A stretch of 45,838 nt of DNA from Bacteroidales bacterium (GTDB lineage Bacteria > Bacteroidota > Bacteroidia > Bacteroidales > VadinHA17), in NCBI GenBank assembly GCA_025454815.1, contig JALONR010000014.1, positions 66,473-112,310 on the forward strand, written 5' to 3'. The translations under genes were made by a program, and so were the position numbers. The notes beneath the pieces are model-generated. The model was not told the origin of the DNA. It ran no database searches and saw only the letters and a program-made list of their open reading frames with translations. Shown here piece after piece: positions 25,170 to 34,788 of the stretch (position 1 is the stretch's first letter; each line of letters starts with the position of its first letter).

Positions 25170-27596
25170 ATGAGAAATAGGACCAGGCATATGAAAAAGC
25201 TTGTGTTTGCTCAGTCCGGGATCCTGCTGGCGATGGTAATTTTGATCACTACATCGCAACCGCTCCGTTCCCAGGTAGCGGTGGATACATCCGGACGGGT
25301 CGCGACAGCCGGTGAATGGCAACCCGGGAAAGATCACGATACCGTATCGCCAAACTTTTTCCGGCAGCCTCTGGCCGAACCGGATTCCGCTACACCTTCA
25401 ATCCCTGCCAGAAATCTATCAAGACCTGTACTGGGACTGGCGCTCAGCGGCGGAGGAGCAAAAGGTCTGGCCCATATCGGTGTCATCAGGGTGATGGAGG
25501 AAGCAGGACTGAAACCTGACTACATCTCAGGGGTAAGCATGGGAAGCATCGTGGGGGCAATGTATGCAATGGGTTACACCCCTGACAGCATTGCACACCT
25601 GTTCAGATCGTTCGACTGGGAACCTGCAATGTCTGACAGGATACCGGAAAACAAGATAATATTCCTGGAAAAGAAACACTTTCACAACAGCCTCATCTCG
25701 CTCCCTATAACCCGGAATGCAATCAAGATTCCATCCGGCCTTATAAGCGGCCAGCAGATTGAAAGCGGACTGAATCACTACTTCTGGCCGGCTGCAACCA
25801 TAACTGACTTCAGCAGGTTGCCGATACCTTTTCTCTGCCTCGCCACTGACGTAATAACAGCAAGAAGAGTGGTCTTCAGAAGCGGGTATCTCCCTGATGC
25901 CATCAGGGCCAGCATAGCTATTCCATCGGTATTTACCCCGGTAAGAACTGACACCGCTATCCTTGTTGACGGAGGCGTGGTACGGAACTACTCGGTTTCC
26001 GAGCTCCGGGAAATGGGAGTCGATATAGTCATCGGATCATACGTCAGCTTCAAAGGTTATAAGGAGAAGGATCTTGAATCAGCATACGGAATACTTAAAC
26101 AAATTGGATTTCTCAGCAGCCTTGCTGATTATGAACAGCAGAAACAGCTTACAGATATACTCCTTGAACCTGAAATTGGCGAGGTAAGTACCCTCTCCTT
26201 CAACAACCCGGATTCAATTATTGAGAAGGGATACCGCGAAGCCCTCAAACATATGGATGTGTTCAAAAGGCTGGCTGACTCACTGGACTCTTTCGGACCA
26301 CGGTCACCTGTCATTCCATTGCCCGACGTTAAATACTACATCTTTGACAGCATCAGGGTCACCGGTAATAAAATCATCAGCGAGGATCAGATTATAGGGG
26401 TTCTTGATGTCAGGCCCGGTGAAAATGTCGACCGTACAATCCTCGAGGAGCGCATTGATCTGCTTTATGGCAAGAACTGGTTTGAAAAGGTTCGGTACAG
26501 AATCATCCCGGAGGGCGATATCCTGACCCTGGAGATTGATTGCATTGAGCGCCCGAGGGCAATGCTATACGGTTCTCTGCATTATGACCCGGCTCTGAGT
26601 GCAGGGGCCGTGATAGGCCTTTCGGTCAGGGATCTTATCACTCCCAGGTCTGTAATCAATGTTGACTCCTACATAGGACAGTACTACCGGTTCAGGCTGA
26701 GCGCCATCCAATTCATCGACAGAAGTCAGAAGTTTGGAGTGGAAGGCTCATTTTTTGCTGACAATACCCGCCTGCCTCTCATTCACCTTAAGAATGAGAC
26801 CGGCCCGATGCTGAGTCAAAACTATAATACACAGCTGTCACTAAGCAAGCGCCTGAGCCTTAATCACCTTATGACACTCTCTCTCTCATTTGAAAACCAG
26901 CACCTTACTCCGGATTATGTCACCGCCACCCAGATTAAGAGGCTTACATATGACTATTACAGGTTAAACTACACATACCAGGCAAATACCCTGAATAAGA
27001 AACACTTCCCTGAACATGGCATAAACTCCGGACTTTCACTCTCTACAACCAGGCTGCTAAAAGCCGCCATGAGAGTCGGATCAGACAGGTTGGTTTTCAA
27101 TCCGGGTGATGAAGGTTCACCTTTCTCATTTGACAGGAACTATGCCGTCAGAGCGTGGCTTAATTCATATTCATCGGCCTCTGAGCGGGTTACAATTAAC
27201 TTCGGAGGCGATATTATCCTCTCCACCGGTACAGACTCGGTCACATCCGGGAATGATTTCTGGCTGCTTGGGGGGATGGAGGCCATCACAGAAAGGTCAG
27301 TCACTGCCTCCGGTTTTCACCCGAACCAGATCATGGTAAGGAATACCGCGGGAGCCAGGTTCGGTATCGACGTTGAGATAGCCACAGACCTTCACCTCAC
27401 CTCTGACATCAATCTGTTTGCCCTCAGGGAACCACACCGCATCAGAGGCTACACCCTTATGGGGGGATGCAGCATAGGTGCCGGGTACATGACAGTGGCC
27501 GGACCTGTGCGGATAGGCATTATGTACGGGTTCTATGACAGGCAGGTACTCTACCGCAATGTGAAAGGGTACGTAGGTATGGGATTCACATTCTGA
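25170..27596 (+). CDS. Patatin-like phospholipase with Omp85-type barrel
   Basis: This 808-residue protein would be an outer-membrane-anchored lipase of the PlpD-like kind. A signal sequence ends PLRSQ (~35). The patatin domain (~86-310) has the oxyanion loop SGGGAKG (93-99), Ser123 in GVSMGS, and Asp267 in LVDGGVVRN, giving the Ser-Asp dyad. A POTRA-like domain (~388-455) follows, then an about 350-residue barrel ending GMGFTF with the aromatic C-terminus used for outer-membrane insertion. It likely cleaves phospholipids in the periplasm or at the surface. The ATG at 25191 is an alternative start. Confidence 0.92.
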   Translation: MRNRTRHMKKLVFAQSGILLAMVILITTSQPLRSQVAVDTSGRVATAGEWQPGKDHDTVSPNFFRQPLAEPDSATPSIPARNLSRPVLGLALSGGGAKGLAHIGVIRVMEEAGLKPDYISGVSMGSIVGAMYAMGYTPDSIAHLFRSFDWEPAMSDRIPENKIIFLEKKHFHNSLISLPITRNAIKIPSGLISGQQIESGLNHYFWPAATITDFSRLPIPFLCLATDVITARRVVFRSGYLPDAIRASIAIPSVFTPVRTDTAILVDGGVVRNYSVSELREMGVDIVIGSYVSFKGYKEKDLESAYGILKQIGFLSSLADYEQQKQLTDILLEPEIGEVSTLSFNNPDSIIEKGYREALKHMDVFKRLADSLDSFGPRSPVIPLPDVKYYIFDSIRVTGNKIISEDQIIGVLDVRPGENVDRTILEERIDLLYGKNWFEKVRYRIIPEGDILTLEIDCIERPRAMLYGSLHYDPALSAGAVIGLSVRDLITPRSVINVDSYIGQYYRFRLSAIQFIDRSQKFGVEGSFFADNTRLPLIHLKNETGPMLSQNYNTQLSLSKRLSLNHLMTLSLSFENQHLTPDYVTATQIKRLTYDYYRLNYTYQANTLNKKHFPEHGINSGLSLSTTRLLKAAMRVGSDRLVFNPGDEGSPFSFDRNYAVRAWLNSYSSASERVTINFGGDIILSTGTDSVTSGNDFWLLGGMEAITERSVTASGFHPNQIMVRNTAGARFGIDVEIATDLHLTSDINLFALREPHRIRGYTLMGGCSIGAGYMTVAGPVRIGIMYGFYDRQVLYRNVKGYVGMGFTF

Positions 27597-27630
27597 ACTC
27601 CGGGAATGGCCTGATTGTTGATTTATTTCA

Positions 27631-29898
27631 ATGGGGAAAGGATCCCGGAAACAGATCATGAATATCAATTCAGTCATACTGCAGCATAAAAGCGTTTGTA
27701 ACCTTGTGGTGAGAAGGAAGGTCAGGCAAAGCTTCGCCATAATGTCTGATATGCTTGACAATGTATCTGTTGGAGAGCTCAGGGATGAGTTTTCCGAACT
27801 GCAGATGACATACAGGAACATCCTCAAATATACTGTTGAGGGGATACACGATCCGGAACGACAGAGAATATACAACAGATTGCTTCAAAGTATCCTCCGG
27901 TTGAACGACAGGATCAAACAGGACATTTTGGCACGTTATTCAGGCTGGTACACATATTCTGTCAGAAACAGGGAAGAAAAGGAGGAACGGCTCAGGGGAG
28001 GCAATATTATCCAGAGTGTTGATGACCTGGTCTTTAAGGCACGCCTTGACAAACTTCTCTCTTCAGCCGAGATAGGGAAACCCGGGCCTGACAGTGAAAA
28101 AGCAAGGGAGACGGAACGGCTCTCCGGAATCATCTTCAATCACCTTTGGCTTACTGATTACTATGGAGAGGCAGAGGAGAGCCTCCTCAATCTCCTGATA
28201 GGTTCAGGCCATTTTGAATGGCATGAGATTGCCACCTTTGTCAGTGCCCTGACACTCAGCAGCCTTCGGGTCTGGGACCCGGTCAAGATAAAACTCCTCG
28301 CCAGGCTCACAGCTGATGTGACACCTCATGTTGCGGAAAGGGCAATAACCGGCCTGGCTTTCAGTCTCTACTACCATGATGACCGGCTGAATCTCTATCC
28401 AGATGTGCTGAAAACAGCCCGCGAACTGGATGCAGTCAAAAACTTCAGGGAAAGATACAGGATGGTGGTACTGCAGGCAGTAAGGTCACGCTATACCGAG
28501 CAACTGAGCAAAAGAATGAACGAGGAAATTCTTCCGAAAGTAGTTAAGCTCAGACCGCGGATTGAAGAGAAACTTGACCTCGACCGTATTCTTGGTGACA
28601 ACCCTGAAGAGGGGCAAAATCCTGACTGGTCTGAGATGTTCAGGGGCTCTGAGGAGATGTTCAAAACGATGGAAGAACTTACAAATCTTCAGATGGAGGG
28701 ATCGGACGTTTATATGTCTGCATTCTCCGGGTTGAAGAAATTTGATTTCTTCAGGGAACTCCGTAACTGGTTCATTCCGTTTTACCCTGACCACGAAGCG
28801 GTCGATTCCATCTTCAGGGATGACATCCTGGGTCCCGGTATTAATGAACTGGCTGAAGCACTGTATAAAACCCCGTTCATCTGCAACTCTGACAAGTTCT
28901 CCCTTATACTTAACATGAAATATCTGCCGGCAGAACAGAAGAGCCTGATGCTTAAGGTTTTCAGAATGGAGCTGGAGGGTCTGGAACAGATGAAGTATGA
29001 CAATGAACTCACTGATCCTGCTGCTATCTTCAGAACAACGGTGACACAATATGTTCAGGATCTCTACCGCTTTTTCAAGCTTTCTGATTTCAGAAACGAA
29101 TTTGACGACTTCTTCACCGGCAGGCTCGATATCTACAACTCACTGTTTTACAGGGAAACATGCGGGTCAGTTGCTGACGACCGGTCAATGGCAGATTATT
29201 TCTTCAGCAAGGAGTATTATGAAGACGCCCTTGCGCTCTACGACACAATACTTAAAACTGTCAATGACGATGCCGAGTTGTATGAGAAAGCCGGGTATTG
29301 CCATCAGAAAGCCGGTGAATATGAAAAAGCCCTGGAGAAATACTCCCTGGCAACCATAATCGAACCCCGTACATGGACACTCCGCAAGAGCGGACTGTGC
29401 CTCCGGAGGCTGGGGAGGCCTGCTGAGGCTCTTGAAGCTTACCGGCGGGCCCTTCAGAATGAGCCTGATGACCTGAACACGATTCTCATGACCGCTCATT
29501 GCTGCCTCGATACCGGAAACTACGAGGAGGCCCTGAAACATTATTTCAGAATCGAATATGAAAGCCCTGGCAACTCCAGGGTGCTGAGGCCCATCGCCTG
29601 GTGTTACCTTGTTACAGGAAAGTATGATGAGGCTGAAAAATACTTTGAAAGACTTTCTGAAACCGGCCTTACCCCCTTTGACAGGATAAACATCGGACAC
29701 CTCGCCCTCTGCCAGGGAAATACCAGGCAGGCCGCGGATAATTATATAAGCGCTGTGACCGGCGGGGAGATGACAGCAGAAACCTTCCTTTCTGCATTTA
29801 ACGATGACATACCGGTGTTGACCGCAAACGGAGTCAATCCCGATGACCTTCCTATCTTACTCGATTACGTCCTGATGAACCTGAAAAAGGAGAGCTGA
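27631..29898 (+). CDS. TPR-repeat protein of unknown function
   Basis: A 755-residue protein without signal peptide or membrane segment, so probably cytoplasmic. The first ~520 residues are helical and acidic, with no motif I recognise. About four tetratricopeptide repeats lie at ~525-680, for example DAELYEKAGYCHQKAGEYEK, DDLNTILMTAHCCLDTGNYE and RVLRPIAWCYLVTGKYDEAE. TPRs mediate protein contacts, and no enzymatic residue pattern is evident. It may be read with the patatin gene 34 nt upstream. Its last 47 nt overlap, tail to tail, the 3' end of the LysM gene. Confidence 0.75.
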   Translation: MGKGSRKQIMNINSVILQHKSVCNLVVRRKVRQSFAIMSDMLDNVSVGELRDEFSELQMTYRNILKYTVEGIHDPERQRIYNRLLQSILRLNDRIKQDILARYSGWYTYSVRNREEKEERLRGGNIIQSVDDLVFKARLDKLLSSAEIGKPGPDSEKARETERLSGIIFNHLWLTDYYGEAEESLLNLLIGSGHFEWHEIATFVSALTLSSLRVWDPVKIKLLARLTADVTPHVAERAITGLAFSLYYHDDRLNLYPDVLKTARELDAVKNFRERYRMVVLQAVRSRYTEQLSKRMNEEILPKVVKLRPRIEEKLDLDRILGDNPEEGQNPDWSEMFRGSEEMFKTMEELTNLQMEGSDVYMSAFSGLKKFDFFRELRNWFIPFYPDHEAVDSIFRDDILGPGINELAEALYKTPFICNSDKFSLILNMKYLPAEQKSLMLKVFRMELEGLEQMKYDNELTDPAAIFRTTVTQYVQDLYRFFKLSDFRNEFDDFFTGRLDIYNSLFYRETCGSVADDRSMADYFFSKEYYEDALALYDTILKTVNDDAELYEKAGYCHQKAGEYEKALEKYSLATIIEPRTWTLRKSGLCLRRLGRPAEALEAYRRALQNEPDDLNTILMTAHCCLDTGNYEEALKHYFRIEYESPGNSRVLRPIAWCYLVTGKYDEAEKYFERLSETGLTPFDRINIGHLALCQGNTRQAADNYISAVTGGEMTAETFLSAFNDDIPVLTANGVNPDDLPILLDYVLMNLKKES

Positions 29899-31879
29899 AA
29901 GGATCATTATTTTTATTATCAGATGAGTCAGGCGCTCTCCAGGGTCTTCTGATCTCAATGGTCATATCCTTGTGGTAATGCAGGATGAACATCCCCCTGT
30001 TCTCGTAACCGTCAAGCCTGCTGTCACGCCTGAAGTCAGGCTCAAGGCAGAGAAGTGCCGGGTTGAAAGTGCCTGGATCCCTTATGAATTCCTCTCCACC
30101 GGTTGCTATTCCTCCTATGAAATACCAGGCTATGTCAAAGCCCCTCCATGCAAAGCTTTCAGCCATCGGCTCGGTCCTGAACTTCCTCCTGAATGTGGCG
30201 GTGAAAGCCTGTACAGCAGGTGACTCAAAATCAATAAAGCTCTCCGTGGGAATCAGGAGCTCGAGGTCATAATAATACTTCAGGTCAATGGTTTCCAGTC
30301 CACGAATCTCAGGATAACCGATCACCTTTATATCATATCTTTTCGTCAGACTGTGAATGGATGAGAAAACGGAACTGACCACAGGGGTGCTGGTTGATGC
30401 AATAACAAAAATATTCTCCCTGTCTGGGTCAAGAAGGCTCTCAATGGATGCAACGGTGCTATATTCATCACGCTTTGCGGTTGTACCTGTGAAATAAAAC
30501 GGGATAACACCCGCCGTATCATATTGTGATGAACCGGCAGCCATCCTGACCTTCTCCCATAACATGACCGTCGCCGGGTCATACATTGCGCTGTCAGCGT
30601 AAAGGAAAATCACATTGCTTTCCGGATGTGAACCAACCTCCCGGGCTATGAAATCCTGGGCCACGTTCTGGGAAGGAAACACCCGGTAGAGGTAAGGCTT
30701 ATTCTCGTGGATATGGGCATCACGGAGGGCTACGGGTGATACGATTGGAATATCCCGGTCAGCAGCCCATCCAGAAATCTGCTCAAGATTGTGGGAGAAT
30801 ACCGGACCGATAATCAGGTCTGCATCCTCCAGGAAACCCGTGCGAAGCAGTCTCTTCATCTCCGAAGAGTCAGCGCCTGTATCATAAACCTCAAGTTCCA
30901 CGTTAAGCCCGAGAGAGCGGAGACTGTCAACGGCTATCAATAACCCTTCATACGCCTCCAGGAAAGGAAGGCTGCCTTGATAAATGTCGGAAGAGGTCCT
31001 TGTAACCTCCCTGTAAACAGTATTGCCACGGGAATCCCTGCCGGTGGAGTCAATGTATGTCCTGACACTGTTTTCCTTTATGAAAAAGGGAAACAGCACT
31101 GCCACCCTGACAGAGCCGGTAAGCCTCTCAATAGTGCTTCTGTCAGAAAGAACGGTGAATACCTCCGGCTCCTCTGCAATGTCAGTTGTATCAGTAATGA
31201 CAGTATCCGCAACCACCTCCTCACGGACCTCATCTGCCCTTCTCCTGGCATCGGGGTCTGAGATTTTATTGCGGGGTATCAGGAGGTAATCGCCTTCATG
31301 CGGAAAGAGCAAACCCCTGTTGGCCCGTTTCAGGTCCCTTACCGATATGCCGTATTCATCAGCTATGGTTCCCAGAGTTTCTCCTCTTCTGACCCGGTGA
31401 TAAATGTATCGCTCATCCTGGTTTGCGGGTGTTCCGGGTGCCTGTGTCCGTGACTCGGCAACAGTGGCTGTTGACCCTGCCGCCACCCCCTTACCTGGCT
31501 GAACTATCTGGCCTGACTGTCCGGTTGATCCCGGCTGGGATGATGCCTGTGAGCTATTCATTGCAGCCCGCCCCTGGTCTGAGGCGGCTGCGGGGATCCT
31601 GAGAACCTGACCTTCCTTTATGGCATTTTCAGTCAGATTGTTTTCACGTGAAAGCACATCAACAGACACCGCATACGCCCTTGCTATTGAATACAGGGTC
31701 TGCCCCTTCATCACCTGGTGCATGTAGAAAACCTTTCCCTCAACGACCATCTTTTCGCCAGAGATGGTAACAGGCACCGGCACCTGGGCTTTACCTGATA
31801 CCGGCACCATCAGCAGTATCAGAAAGAATACAGCCGCTGACTGCCACTCAAAGAAAACACTCCTTTTTCCGTTCATCAA
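29852..31879 (-). CDS. LysM and periplasmic ligand-binding domain protein
   Basis: A 675-residue exported protein. The signal peptide ends SGKAQ (~32). Two LysM domains follow at ~53-96 (QVMKGQTLYSIARAY) and ~160-203 (RVRRGETLGTIADEYG), with a Gln/Ser/Gly-rich linker between. Residues ~255-645 look like a type I periplasmic-binding fold (RVAVLFPFF, DLIIGPVFSHN, IPIVSPVAL, KVIGYP), as in amino-acid ABC binding proteins and LpoA. This architecture is common in Bacteroidota. It probably binds peptidoglycan and could regulate wall synthesis. The last 16 codons overlap the TPR gene. It lies 38 nt after purC and may share its transcript. Confidence 0.88.
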   Translation of the reverse strand: MMNGKRSVFFEWQSAAVFFLILLMVPVSGKAQVPVPVTISGEKMVVEGKVFYMHQVMKGQTLYSIARAYAVSVDVLSRENNLTENAIKEGQVLRIPAAASDQGRAAMNSSQASSQPGSTGQSGQIVQPGKGVAAGSTATVAESRTQAPGTPANQDERYIYHRVRRGETLGTIADEYGISVRDLKRANRGLLFPHEGDYLLIPRNKISDPDARRRADEVREEVVADTVITDTTDIAEEPEVFTVLSDRSTIERLTGSVRVAVLFPFFIKENSVRTYIDSTGRDSRGNTVYREVTRTSSDIYQGSLPFLEAYEGLLIAVDSLRSLGLNVELEVYDTGADSSEMKRLLRTGFLEDADLIIGPVFSHNLEQISGWAADRDIPIVSPVALRDAHIHENKPYLYRVFPSQNVAQDFIAREVGSHPESNVIFLYADSAMYDPATVMLWEKVRMAAGSSQYDTAGVIPFYFTGTTAKRDEYSTVASIESLLDPDRENIFVIASTSTPVVSSVFSSIHSLTKRYDIKVIGYPEIRGLETIDLKYYYDLELLIPTESFIDFESPAVQAFTATFRRKFRTEPMAESFAWRGFDIAWYFIGGIATGGEEFIRDPGTFNPALLCLEPDFRRDSRLDGYENRGMFILHYHKDMTIEIRRPWRAPDSSDNKNNDPFSSPFSGSSGRNRVR

Positions 31880-31917
31880 ATCAGTAGTTCTGGTTATTCA
31901 AGCCCCCCTCATGCTCA

Positions 31918-32871
31918 CTATTTCAGTTTATTAAGGTAACTGCCCACATTTCGTTCAATCCTTCCCAGAGGGTCTTCCGTATCAGCCTTTACAAATTCCC
32001 TGCCGGTAATTCTCTCGTAAAGCTCAATATAACGCTCAGATATCTCTGTAACTATTGCAGAAGTCATTTCGGGAACCTTCTCTCCGGTTCTGCCCTGGAA
32101 CCCGTTTGCCATAAGCCACTCTCTCACAAACTCCTTCGAAAGCTGCCTTTGCTGTTCTCCCCGGGCAAACCTCTCCTCATATCCCTCGGAATAAAAATAC
32201 CTGGAACTGTCAGGGGTATGGATCTCATCAATAAGATATATTTTCCCGTCACGCTTCCCGAATTCATACTTGGTGTCAACGAGAATCAGGCCATGTTTTG
32301 CGGCTATCTCTGAACCCCGAAGGAAGAGCCTCATGGAATAATCTTCCAGCATCCGGTACTCATCTTCTGAAACCAGCCCTGTCCTGATTATTTCCTCAGC
32401 CGATATGTCCTGGTCGTGCATCCCCTGTTCAGCCTTGGTTGTGGGGGTAATGAGCGGCTTCTCAAATTTCTGGTGCTCCTTCATTCCCTCAGGAAGAGGT
32501 ATGCCGCAAATCTCCCTGCCTCCGGATTTGTAAAGGCGCCATGAACTGCCTGTAAGGTAACCCCTGACAATCATCTCTACCGGGTAGGGCTGACACCGGA
32601 CGCCGACAGTTACGTTAGGGTCAGGAGATGCGATATTCCATACGGGGACAATATCACTTACCATTTCAAGGAACATCGTTGCTATCTGGTTAAGTACCTG
32701 GCCCTTGTACGGAATGCCCTCCGGCAGCACCACATCAAATGCAGAGATGCGGTCTGTAACCACCATCAGGAGATGCCTGTCATCAATATTGTAAACATCA
32801 CGAACCTTCCCGTGATAGACTCCCTTCTGCAGAGGGAACTTAAAATCTGTTCTGGTAATAGCCTTTGCCAT
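31918..32871 (-). CDS. purC: SAICAR synthetase (PurC)
   Basis: This 317-residue enzyme joins CAIR and aspartate with ATP in purine synthesis. Signature segments include [20 protein letters not shown] and [17 protein letters not shown] in the N-terminal ATP-grasp-like half, [19 protein letters not shown], and [12 protein letters not shown] with the metal-binding [12 protein letters not shown]. The length of ~315 is the long form used by Bacteroidota, against ~240 in E. coli. It begins 11 nt after the phoH stop codon. Confidence 0.96.
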   Translation of the reverse strand: MAKAITRTDFKFPLQKGVYHGKVRDVYNIDDRHLLMVVTDRISAFDVVLPEGIPYKGQVLNQIATMFLEMVSDIVPVWNIASPDPNVTVGVRCQPYPVEMIVRGYLTGSSWRLYKSGGREICGIPLPEGMKEHQKFEKPLITPTTKAEQGMHDQDISAEEIIRTGLVSEDEYRMLEDYSMRLFLRGSEIAAKHGLILVDTKYEFGKRDGKIYLIDEIHTPDSSRYFYSEGYEERFARGEQQRQLSKEFVREWLMANGFQGRTGEKVPEMTSAIVTEISERYIELYERITGREFVKADTEDPLGRIERNVGSYLNKLK

Positions 32872-32882
32872 AGATATTTATT

Positions 32883-33848
32883 TTATTGTTCATCATTTCT
32901 CTGTTTTTCACTGGCATCATAAGCCCTGACGATGTGCTTCACAAGCCGATGTCTCACTATATCCCTCTCATCAAACCGTATTATGGATATCCCTTCAATC
33001 CCCCCCAGGAGTCTCATTGCCTGCAACAATCCTGATTCGTTTCTCTTCGGCAGGTCAATCTGTGTTGTGTCACCCGTAAGGATAAATTTGGAACTCACCC
33101 CCATCCTTGTAAGAAACATCTTCAGCTGGCTTACAGTTGCATTCTGGGCTTCATCGAGTATGACGAAACAGCTCTCCAGGGTCCTTCCTCTCATGAAAGC
33201 GAGGGGTGCTATCTGTACCGTGCCGTCCTCAATCCACTGCTCGAGCTTTCGGAAAGGAATCATATCATGAAGTGCGTCATAGAGTGGCTGGAGGTACGGA
33301 TCAAGCTTGTCCTTCATGTCACCCGGCAAAAATCCGAGTCTCTCACCCGCCTCAACTGCAGGCCTGGTAAGAACTATCTTCTTTACCTCGTGGTTCTTCA
33401 GTGCCCTGACTGCCAGCGCAATGGCAGTGTAGGTCTTCCCTGTGCCGGCAGGGCCTTCTGCAATGATCAGGTCATTGTTTGTGTACTCTTTTACAAGCTG
33501 AAGCTGGTTTACCGTACGGGCTCTTATTGGCCTGCCGCTGGTACCAAAAACCAGTGCATCCTCAAAATCACCGCTGGCAGCCGACCGCATATGATTATCA
33601 TCCAGGAGAAGCCTCTCGAGATCACCCTCCTCAATGTGGTTATAACGTCTGTAGTATTCAATGAGCTCATTCATCCTGGCTGCGAAAACCGATACTTCAT
33701 CAGCCTCTCCCATACATTTGATCTCATTGCCTCTGGCTATGAGCCGTACTTTCGGGTAATATCCCTGAATCTGTTCCAGCAGCCTGTTGTTGGGCCCCAG
33801 CATGACCAAAGGATCTATCCCGTCAAGCAAAATTACCTGTTCCGTCAT
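32883..33848 (-). CDS. phoH: PhoH-family ATPase
   Basis: From the ATG at 33848 the protein has 321 residues. The frame is also open to 33920, but those extra 24 residues (Asn/Arg/Glu-rich) are not usual for the family. Walker A is GPAGTGKTYTAIA, Walker B is CFVILDEAQNA, and DTTQIDLP/RNESGL and FDERDIVRH complete the PhoH signature. Residues 1-100 hold a KH-like RNA-binding region (VRLIARGNEIKCMGE). The family is linked to RNA metabolism. It is the first gene of the phoH-purC pair, with divergent transcription from the SAM adenosyltransferase gene. Confidence 0.93.
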   Translation of the reverse strand: MTEQVILLDGIDPLVMLGPNNRLLEQIQGYYPKVRLIARGNEIKCMGEADEVSVFAARMNELIEYYRRYNHIEEGDLERLLLDDNHMRSAASGDFEDALVFGTSGRPIRARTVNQLQLVKEYTNNDLIIAEGPAGTGKTYTAIALAVRALKNHEVKKIVLTRPAVEAGERLGFLPGDMKDKLDPYLQPLYDALHDMIPFRKLEQWIEDGTVQIAPLAFMRGRTLESCFVILDEAQNATVSQLKMFLTRMGVSSKFILTGDTTQIDLPKRNESGLLQAMRLLGGIEGISIIRFDERDIVRHRLVKHIVRAYDASEKQRNDEQ

Positions 33849-33959
33849 CTGCCTCTCTTCTCCCGTTCTTTCTGATGAATTCTCCCTTAGGTTATTATGA
33901 CCGCGACTGTTTTTATTCATCCGTTATGCCGCAAAGTAAGTTTATTTTTTGCAGAAGAC

Positions 33960-33967
33960 TATCTTTG
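33960..33967 (+). promoter_or_regulatory. -7 box for the SAM adenosyltransferase/mazG pair
   Basis: TATCTTTG matches TAnnTTTG exactly and sits 16 nt before the ATG at 33984. The only TTTG nearby is 8 nt upstream, too close for a standard -33 box. Confidence 0.4.
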
Positions 33968-33983
33968 CTGTAACAATTTTGGG

Positions 33984-34778
33984 ATGCCGCTTATCACGCT
34001 AACCACCGAGTGGAGGGAAGATGATTTCTTCAACGGGATAGTAAAGGGAAAACTTTCATCCGGCTGTCCTGGAATTCCCATCGTAAATAATGCCGGCGGA
34101 ATCCCCCCTCTCAATATCATGCACGGTGCCTTCGTGATCAGGAACACCTACAACCACTACCCGGAGGGAACAATACACCTTATATTCATCAGCAGCGAAG
34201 GGAGCGGCGAACACCCTCACCTGCTTGTCAGGGCCAACAACCACTGGTTTGTCGGTGCTGACAACGGGATGTTCAACCTGATTCTCAACTCGGAACCTGA
34301 CCTGATAATAAGCCTCCGGAATGAGACCGGCGCAGATGAGATAACCCTCTTCACCGCTGCTGCCGCAGCACTCCTCAGGGGTGAATCACCTGAAAGCCTG
34401 GGAAAACGGGTATCCTCAGTTTCGGAGAAGGTGCCGCTCAGAGCTACAATTGACCGTAATGTGATAATTGGAAGCGTTATCTTCATTGACTCATACGGGA
34501 ATGCCATTACCAATATAACCAGGGAGATCTTTTCCAGGGTGTTTGAGGGAAGGGATTACAGGATACTGATCAAGAGCAATAACTACTATACCGAAAAGAT
34601 AAGCAGATATTACAGTGACGAACCCGTCGGCGAGATCGTCACCCGGTTCAATACCCTTGACCTGCTTGAATTATCAATAAACGGAGCGAACCTTTGCCAG
34701 CTCTTTGCAGTTGATACAGGTGACGCTGTCAGGGTTGAAGCCAGAACCCCGGGACGGGAAACAAACGGCCTGTTTTAA
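33984..34778 (+). CDS. SAM hydroxide adenosyltransferase family protein (DUF62)
   Basis: A 264-residue protein, starting at the ATG of MPLITLTTEWRED. The frame is open to 33897 but extends over the promoter. ITLTTEW, FFNGIVKG, FVGADNGMFNLI and DSYGNAITNI are recognisable landmarks of the SAM-dependent chlorinase/fluorinase/hydroxide adenosyltransferase family. Key signatures differ, though: the DPGVGxxR region reads SSEGSGEHPH and the HGRD region reads LFTAAAA. The Asp-Arg-His set of characterised hydroxide adenosyltransferases is therefore not visible. The reaction here is uncertain. mazG follows after 10 nt. Confidence 0.8.
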   Translation: MPLITLTTEWREDDFFNGIVKGKLSSGCPGIPIVNNAGGIPPLNIMHGAFVIRNTYNHYPEGTIHLIFISSEGSGEHPHLLVRANNHWFVGADNGMFNLILNSEPDLIISLRNETGADEITLFTAAAAALLRGESPESLGKRVSSVSEKVPLRATIDRNVIIGSVIFIDSYGNAITNITREIFSRVFEGRDYRILIKSNNYYTEKISRYYSDEPVGEIVTRFNTLDLLELSINGANLCQLFAVDTGDAVRVEARTPGRETNGLF

Positions 34779-34788
34779 TAACTTGAAG

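Noticed and set aside
33267..33875. 202-codon plus-strand open frame
   Set aside because: It is antisense to phoH, including its Walker motifs.
33897..33983. Upstream extension of the SAM adenosyltransferase frame
   Set aside because: It covers the TATCTTTG box and is not conserved in type; the family motif begins right at 33984.
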